Assembly (NCBI GenBank): GCA_964571295.1
Contig: CAZNAO010000034.1
Coordinates: 1 to 10,860, forward strand
DNA length: 10,860 nt
Direction of reading: 5' to 3'
Source: UBA922 sp964571295
Lineage (GTDB): Bacteria; Patescibacteriota; Patescibacteriia; Magasanikbacterales; UBA922
The notes beneath the pieces were generated by a model. It had not been told where the DNA came from. It searched no databases and was given only the letters and a program-made list of their open reading frames with translations. Of the stretch, positions 6,813-10,860 are shown piece after piece. The translations under genes were made by a program, and so were the position numbers. The stretch's first letter is position 1; every line of letters begins with the position of its first letter.

Positions 6813-8301
6813 AGTCTTCTCCGAGTACGATTACAATATTTGAGTGTGTGGCAAGTTTGACAAGTTGTTCGGGCATCATTGTAAAAACAGGAATATCGAG
6901 GAGCGATGCGATCTCATCAGCAATGTCCCGAACTGATTCTTCAAGTATGTAAACACCGCTTGTGGTGATAGGTTTGTGTTCAGGATTTACGTTCCCTACT
7001 TTGTCAGTGTATATTTTGCGCTCTTTGAGCTGTGCTTCGATACGAGCAGCAAGTCCTGCACTCCAAGTGCCATTTTGTATTTCGATAGAAGGTTCAGTTT
7101 CAGTATGAGATAGTACTGCAGAAGGGCTGGAGGTGCTTGGTGTTTCCGGTGCTGAAACTGCCGGTGTCTCGGCAGCATAGCTTGTTGAGCCATGAAGAGA
7201 AGGGGTGCTGGTCGTGCTAAAGATGGAGGCAATCGCCTGGTTGATGTCGGTAAACGACCCAGCTTTTGGGCTTAAAATAAATGCTCCGCCCGGAGTCGAG
7301 GCGTTTATGAGAAAACCGTTCGGACTATCGTCGAGAACGAGATTCTTGATGTTGGTTGTATCAAGTTCGCGACCCATTTTGACGAATTCAAGAATTTCAT
7401 CAAAATTCATGTTAGTTGCCATGTTTTTTTCCAATGCATCCATGATTTTTTTGATTCTGAGCGGATTCGTGAGAGTTCCGAATGATAATACTTTTTCTTT
7501 GAGCGCGACCAGTATTTGTTGTTGTCGTCTCGCTCGAGCAAAGTCAGATCCTTCGCCGTTGTTGCCGTGTCGGGAGCGAGCATATTTGAGCGCAGTCGCT
7601 CCATCCATCGTTTGAGGACCTTGTTTGAAAGTTACTGTCTGGTAACTATCTTTTGGTCCTGGATATTGATAATCAGTAAATGCTTTGGGCACGTCAACCC
7701 TGATTCCACCCACTTCATCAATAATTTCTTCAAATGCCATAAAATCGAGACGGACATAGTAAGGGATGGGTATATCAAATGTTTTAGAAATAATTTCGGT
7801 CGCATATGCTCCGCCCCATCCTGCTTTTTCTGTTTCTCCAAATGCGCTGGCATGATTTACCTTATAGATACCACGAGCACCTATCTGCACACCCAAATCT
7901 CGCGGAATGGAAATGAGAGCAATTTCATTGGTAGACGGCTGAATACTGGCTATCATGATCGTGTCGGTAAGAAACGGTCCATCATGTCCAAGTCCTCCGA
8001 TACCGAGCAGGAGCACATTGATACGATCTTTTTTCTCTCCTTCAAGATTGGTGTCTTTTTTGAAGACCAGGTAACTCAGTTTTTTGAAGAATCCTTCAGG
8101 TTTCTTGGGTTCAAGTGTGACAGGATCATATTCAAGTGAACTTGAGGTGTGGTTCAGTATTGCAAGGGCACTACATCCAGCAAGTAGTAAAACGACAGTA
8201 CCGATCAACAAAAAAAGCCACCACTTTCTTCGTTGAGTGGAGGGTTCTGGGCTATGAAACGGCTGTCGATTCAGTAGGTTGATCGGTTGATCTTCATTCA
8301 T
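6802..8301 (-). CDS. LCP (LytR-CpsA-Psr) family envelope protein with LytR_C domain
   Basis: LCP enzymes move undecaprenyl-linked glycopolymers onto peptidoglycan or, in some cases, protein outside the membrane. The 499-aa product has a cytoplasmic N-terminus of about 26 residues, a membrane segment at about 27-49, and the LCP domain at about 92-270. The domain shows TDTI with D113, SIPRDL with R134 and D135, KVNHASAFG at 147-155 and YARSRHGNNGEGSDFARARRQ at 240-260, which hold the conserved Arg and Asp residues that bind the pyrophosphate lipid substrate. A Ser/Thr/Pro-rich linker (about 362-405) leads to a LytR_C-like domain (about 407-498) ending in VIVLGEDF. The motif LAGC at 40-43 lies inside the membrane segment and resembles a lipobox, although the hydrophobic stretch continues after it. 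The start has a TATACT promoter just upstream. The acceptor polymer cannot be told from this window. Confidence 0.95.
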   Translation of the reverse strand: MNEDQPINLLNRQPFHSPEPSTQRRKWWLFLLIGTVVLLLAGCSALAILNHTSSSLEYDPVTLEPKKPEGFFKKLSYLVFKKDTNLEGEKKDRINVLLLGIGGLGHDGPFLTDTIMIASIQPSTNEIALISIPRDLGVQIGARGIYKVNHASAFGETEKAGWGGAYATEIISKTFDIPIPYYVRLDFMAFEEIIDEVGGIRVDVPKAFTDYQYPGPKDSYQTVTFKQGPQTMDGATALKYARSRHGNNGEGSDFARARRQQQILVALKEKVLSFGTLTNPLRIKKIMDALEKNMATNMNFDEILEFVKMGRELDTTNIKNLVLDDSPNGFLINASTPGGAFILSPKAGSFTDINQAIASIFSTTSTPSLHGSTSYAAETPAVSAPETPSTSSPSAVLSHTETEPSIEIQNGTWSAGLAARIEAQLKERKIYTDKVGNVNPEHKPITTSGVYILEESVRDIADEIASLLDIPVFTMMPEQLVKLATHSNIVIVLGEDFAE

Positions 8302-8313
8302 AGAATAGAGATT

Positions 8314-8342
8314 AGTATAGTCTAAAAAATGCTTTTTTGCAA
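8314..8342 (-). promoter_or_regulatory. LCP gene promoter, very short leader
   Basis: On the minus strand, TTGCAA (8337-8342, four of six) is followed after 17 nt by TATACT (8314-8319). The -10 box ends 12 nt before the ATG at 8301, so the leader would be about 5 nt. It lies back to back with the plus-strand promoter at 8378-8386. Confidence 0.65.
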
Positions 8343-8377
8343 TTTACGACAAAAATGTGGATTACTCCGACAATCTG

Positions 8378-8386
8378 TGCTATACT
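8378..8386 (+). promoter_or_regulatory. Extended -10 promoter of the 8410 gene
   Basis: TGC directly precedes TATACT (8381-8386), forming an extended -10 element. The -35 region (TGGATT, 8358-8363, 17 nt spacer) matches only three of six positions, as is usual for extended -10 promoters. Transcription should start near 8393, leaving a leader of about 17 nt without a Shine-Dalgarno sequence. Confidence 0.6.
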
Positions 8387-8409
8387 GGGCTCAGTAATTC
8401 AAAAGTTCT

Positions 8410-8913
8410 ATGCCAAAAGTGGTCGATGAGTCAATGGTGACGGGTAATACGCTCCTTGAATGGAGTATTGCTGAATATGAGGAACATGTCCGCCCGACGG
8501 CGTGGTATGTGATCATGACTATATTAGGGAGTTTTCTGGTGGGATATGCGATCCTCACGGACAACTTTATGTTTGCGATTATTATCGTACTGTTTGCGAT
8601 TATCGTATTTCTTCAGTCCCACCAAAAGCCGATTGTAGTCCCATTTCGTATAACCGAGCTCGGGATTATCATCAATAATCGTCTGTATCAATATTCTGAA
8701 TTAAAAGATTTTTATATTATCTATCAGCCGCCACAGATCAAGATGTTGTTTATCGAGACCGAAGCATCGCTCCGTCCACGGCTCAGAATTCCGCTTATGG
8801 ACACCAACCCGAATGAGGTCCGTGAGTTATTGCTTGAGTTTTTGGAAGAAAATGTGGAAAAAGAAGAAGAACCATTTAGTGACAAGGTCGCGCGGGAATG
8901 GAAGATCAAGTGA
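8410..8913 (+). CDS. Two-helix membrane protein of unknown function
   Basis: I do not recognise a named family. The 167-aa product starts with a soluble stretch that includes LLEWSIAEYEEHVRPTAWY. Two hydrophobic helices follow at about 32-50 and 53-69, joined by a tight turn (TDN). The rest is soluble and rich in beta-strand patterns (VVPFRITELGIIINNRLYQYSELKDFYIIY), with an acidic helical tail. Two helices followed by a strand-rich domain recall bacterial PH-like (YdbT/YcxB type) membrane proteins; this is inference from the pattern only. Both ends of the soluble part probably lie on the cytoplasmic side. The protein has no cysteine. It is divergent from the LCP gene, has its own extended -10 promoter, and stops with TGA. 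Its codon-like structure and clean start make it a convincing gene. Confidence 0.85.
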   Translation: MPKVVDESMVTGNTLLEWSIAEYEEHVRPTAWYVIMTILGSFLVGYAILTDNFMFAIIIVLFAIIVFLQSHQKPIVVPFRITELGIIINNRLYQYSELKDFYIIYQPPQIKMLFIETEASLRPRLRIPLMDTNPNEVRELLLEFLEENVEKEEEPFSDKVAREWKIK

Positions 8914-8937
8914 GGGCATAATATCGGCTACACATCC

Positions 8938-8966
8938 TTGACTTTTTCAAAATATCGAGGTATACT
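8938..8966 (+). promoter_or_regulatory. tRNA-Arg promoter
   Basis: TTGACT (8938-8943) is followed after exactly 17 nt by TATACT (8961-8966); each box is one base off consensus. The segment after the -10 box, ACGCCTCG, is G+C-rich, like the discriminators of stringently controlled stable-RNA promoters. CGAGG (8956-8960) and CCTCG (8970-8974) form an inverted repeat around the -10 box. Transcription should start near 8973, about 15 nt before the mature tRNA. Confidence 0.85.
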
Positions 8967-8987
8967 ACGCCTCGTTATTTTATATAA

Positions 8988-9059
8988 GCACTCGTCGTTT
9001 AATGGATAGGACACTAGCTTGCGGAGCTGGTAATCGTGGTTCGATTCCACGCGAGTGCA
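8988..9059 (+). tRNA. tRNA-Arg, anticodon GCG
   Basis: The 72-nt sequence folds as a complete cloverleaf. The acceptor stem GCACTCG/CGAGTGC has seven Watson-Crick pairs. The D-stem GTTT/GGAC closes a loop with GGA, so A20, an Arg identity base, is present. The anticodon stem CTAGC/GCTGG carries the loop TTGCGGA with U33, anticodon GCG (9021-9023) and G37. The variable loop has 4 nt (TAAT). The T-stem CGTGG/CCACG closes TTCGATT. The discriminator is A and CCA is not encoded, so a CCA-adding enzyme is needed. It reads CGC and CGU. Most bacteria use ACG here, edited to inosine by TadA, so GCG is unusual. Confidence 0.95.
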
Positions 9060-9063
9060 CGGA

Positions 9064-9093
9064 TCAAAGACACCTTTATAAAGGTGTCTTTGA
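9064..9093 (+). terminator. Perfect hairpin after tRNA-Arg, probable terminator
   Basis: A 30-nt perfect palindrome starts 5 nt after the tRNA, with arms TCAAAGACACC and GGTGTCTTTGA around TTTATAAA. It should fold into a strong hairpin of 11 to 13 bp. The U-run is poor (TCTTTGAGTT), so termination may be partial, or the stem may guide tRNA 3' trimming. The right arm overlaps the -35 box of the next promoter. Confidence 0.7.
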
Positions 9094-9119
9094 GTTAGAT
9101 AATCGCGGTATGGTATACT
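9090..9119 (+). promoter_or_regulatory. Promoter of the macroglobulin-like gene
   Basis: TTGAGT (9090-9095, four of six) is followed after 18 nt by TATACT (9114-9119). TGG directly before the -10 box makes an extended -10 element. Transcription should start near 9126, giving a leader of about 34 nt that shows no Shine-Dalgarno sequence. The -35 box lies in the right arm of the hairpin after the tRNA. Confidence 0.65.
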
Positions 9120-9159
9120 TCGCGCAATACAACTTTTTATTATTTAGATTTCATATCGT

Positions 9160-10860
9160 ATGAACCGGAGAATTTTTCTCCTTGCAGGAGGAGTGGCCAT
9201 AGCAATACTTGCAGGATTGATCGGATATTTTGTATTCAAACCTGAGCTATCTAATTTGGTTTCAACTCCTCTTAACCAAAACGTAAAACATACGACAGTT
9301 CCGTCTAATCATGCAACCCCTATTCCGCCTGAAACGAAAGAATCCACCCAATTGTTTATTAGGGCAGAAAGCGGATACTATGGTGGCAGTGGAATTATCT
9401 CTCAAATGACAGGTGATGAACCCTCGGTTACCATATCGGGATATAACGTTACGGAGCCGGTGGTGGTATCGCTGTACCAGGCAGACATGCAGACAATACT
9501 CAATTACCTGGTGCATGATGAAAAAAATGATTTACTGAATGATAAGGTGAACATGGATGAGCTAGAGCTGATCGCGACGACCACGGAAACCCTGGCGCTG
9601 GACGATTATGGTTCAAATTCAAAAATAAATTTGCCCATGGCAGAGGCAGGAGTGTATTTGGTGCATGCCCAGTCTGGATCGGCAAGCCAAAGCGCGTTTA
9701 TCGTGAGGTCAAGTTTTGGAACAATGGTGCGTGAAAGCGGCGATGACCTGATTTTCTGGGGGCAAGATACGAAAACCGGAAGAAGCATTACCGACGGAAA
9801 GGTCACCATATATGATCTGGAACATAAGCCGTCAGAAATCGCACGCGCACAATTTGATAGAGAAGGAATTGCAAAAATTCCTGTAACGCGTGCTGGGGAT
9901 ATCGGATTGGTCGAATATGCGGGCGGTTATGCGGTAGTGCCGATAAATTTGAGATTTGTAAATGCCGGATACGCATACGAGATGTTCCAAAAAAAGCCGC
10001 TGGTATCAAGAAATTTTATATTTACCGATCGACCCCTGTATCGTCCCGGAGACACTATCTATTTTAAATCAATACTCAGGGATGACTATGATGCCCGCTA
10101 TATACCAAGCACCGGAATGGCACTGGTAAAAATTTACAGGAATTATGACGAGAAACAAACGGTGTATGAAAAGAATGTTCCAATCGTAAACGGAGCAATT
10201 TCTGGAGAATTTACGCTTCCCGCCGACGCCTCAACGGGATACTATAATCTGAAAGTTACGACCAACGCGTCAAAGAATAAAATGATTGAGACGTGCTGGA
10301 TGTGCGATTCATATTATGATATTGCGTCGTTCCAGGTGGAATTTTTCAGGAAGCCGGAATATTCGATCGATGTTACGGTTCGGGAAACAGAATATATTGC
10401 GGGCGATAAAGTTTCATTCAACGTAGAAGGAAGTTATTTTTCAGGACAGCCGATCGAAGGCGGGGTGGTAAAGTATCAGATTTCAAGATCGGATTTTTAT
10501 GAATATGATTATTTGTCTGACCAGAACTTTTTTATAGATGATCAGTATCGATATGGATATTGGGGAGGGTCGATAGTTGCCGAAGGCAAAGTCGAATTAA
10601 ATGATCAGGGACGAGCTCAGGTTGTCTTTGACGCTGCATCGTTAGGAAATTTGGACAGAAGCCAGGTGCTTTCGATTGAAACGCAATTTGATAACGGGTC
10701 GGGGAATCCGGCATTTGCTAGGAAAAATGTGGTTGTCTACGCCGGAGAATTTGGCATCTACCGAAAAGATGCTACCTACACTTCAGTGGTGGGGCAGCCG
10801 GTTTCAATTCCAGTCGTATTGATTCCGCGTGAAGGCGCTTCTTCAGCTTCAGTTGATGCG
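9160..10860 (+). CDS. Alpha-2-macroglobulin-like exported protein, N-terminal part
   Basis: The reading frame is open from the ATG at 9160 to the window edge, giving 567 residues of a longer protein. Residues 5-26 form a hydrophobic signal or anchor segment after MNRR. No lipobox cysteine is present, unlike many bacterial macroglobulins. A Pro/Thr/Ser-rich stretch (about 31-62) leads into strand-rich domains. The macroglobulin MG2 signature FTDRPLYRPGDTIYFKSILRD lies at 288-308, the following-domain signature FFRKPEYSIDVTV at 395-407, and YFSGQPIEGGVVKY at 426-439. Bacterial relatives trap or inhibit proteases at the cell surface through a bait region and often a thioester; both would lie beyond the edge, so activity cannot be judged. 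C379 and C382 form a CxxC that could be a disulfide outside the cell. About half of its Arg codons are AGA or AGG, unlike its neighbours. No Shine-Dalgarno sequence is seen. Confidence 0.9.
   Translation, partial: MNRRIFLLAGGVAIAILAGLIGYFVFKPELSNLVSTPLNQNVKHTTVPSNHATPIPPETKESTQLFIRAESGYYGGSGIISQMTGDEPSVTISGYNVTEPVVVSLYQADMQTILNYLVHDEKNDLLNDKVNMDELELIATTTETLALDDYGSNSKINLPMAEAGVYLVHAQSGSASQSAFIVRSSFGTMVRESGDDLIFWGQDTKTGRSITDGKVTIYDLEHKPSEIARAQFDREGIAKIPVTRAGDIGLVEYAGGYAVVPINLRFVNAGYAYEMFQKKPLVSRNFIFTDRPLYRPGDTIYFKSILRDDYDARYIPSTGMALVKIYRNYDEKQTVYEKNVPIVNGAISGEFTLPADASTGYYNLKVTTNASKNKMIETCWMCDSYYDIASFQVEFFRKPEYSIDVTVRETEYIAGDKVSFNVEGSYFSGQPIEGGVVKYQISRSDFYEYDYLSDQNFFIDDQYRYGYWGGSIVAEGKVELNDQGRAQVVFDAASLGNLDRSQVLSIETQFDNGSGNPAFARKNVVVYAGEFGIYRKDATYTSVVGQPVSIPVVLIPREGASSASVDA

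Noticed and set aside
7516..8139. Plus-strand open frame of 207 codons antisense to the LCP gene
   Set aside because: It lies wholly opposite the conserved LCP domain, has no promoter or ribosome binding site, and its translation has no recognisable motif.
2267..8913. Recoding of TGA as in Gracilibacteria and Absconditabacteria
   Set aside because: TGA ends folC and the 8410 gene at the expected places, and no gene needs an in-frame TGA.
1..10860. CRISPR array, insertion sequence or phage genes
   Set aside because: No regularly spaced repeats, transposase or integrase motifs, or terminal inverted repeats were seen on either strand.

Overview
The window is a compact, gene-dense bacterial chromosome segment of moderate G+C with mostly housekeeping genes. 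It uses the standard bacterial code: TGA is a real stop for folC and for the 8410-8913 gene. Several traits point to a small-genome bacterium, probably of the Candidate Phyla Radiation (Patescibacteria, perhaps Parcubacteria-like). These are very short intergenic gaps, no clear Shine-Dalgarno sequence before any gene, an LCP protein, a signal-anchored alpha-2-macroglobulin-like protein, a zinc-finger-free TopA, and a tRNA-Arg with the unusual GCG anticodon. This placement is inference from gene content; no rRNA or ribosomal protein is present to confirm it.

Minus strand, 1-8301, in transcription order from right to left: an LCP (LytR-CpsA-Psr) cell-envelope enzyme, then Der (50S ribosome assembly GTPase), Pth (peptidyl-tRNA hydrolase), DprA (ssDNA-binding RecA loader), FolC (folate polyglutamylation) and TopA (DNA topoisomerase I). 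Pth, dprA and folC are packed with gaps of 17 nt or less and look like one operon. Der and topA have their own good promoter candidates. An AT-rich inverted repeat separates der from pth.

Plus strand, 8302-10860: a divergent promoter region, then a 167-aa two-helix membrane protein of unknown function, a tRNA-Arg(GCG) with a near-consensus promoter and a perfect hairpin behind it, and the first 567 codons of a large exported alpha-2-macroglobulin-like protein that runs off the right edge.

How the genes relate: the minus-strand genes cover envelope assembly (LCP), translation (Der, Pth), DNA uptake or recombination (DprA), one-carbon metabolism (FolC) and DNA topology (TopA). This is a core-gene cluster rather than a dedicated pathway. 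I found no mobile element, CRISPR array or defence island. The most distinctive signals are the repeated -10 hexamer TATACT at five promoters, two of them so close to the start codon that the mRNAs would be nearly leaderless; the tRNA-Arg(GCG); a dyad inside the topA promoter; and the different codon use of the macroglobulin gene.
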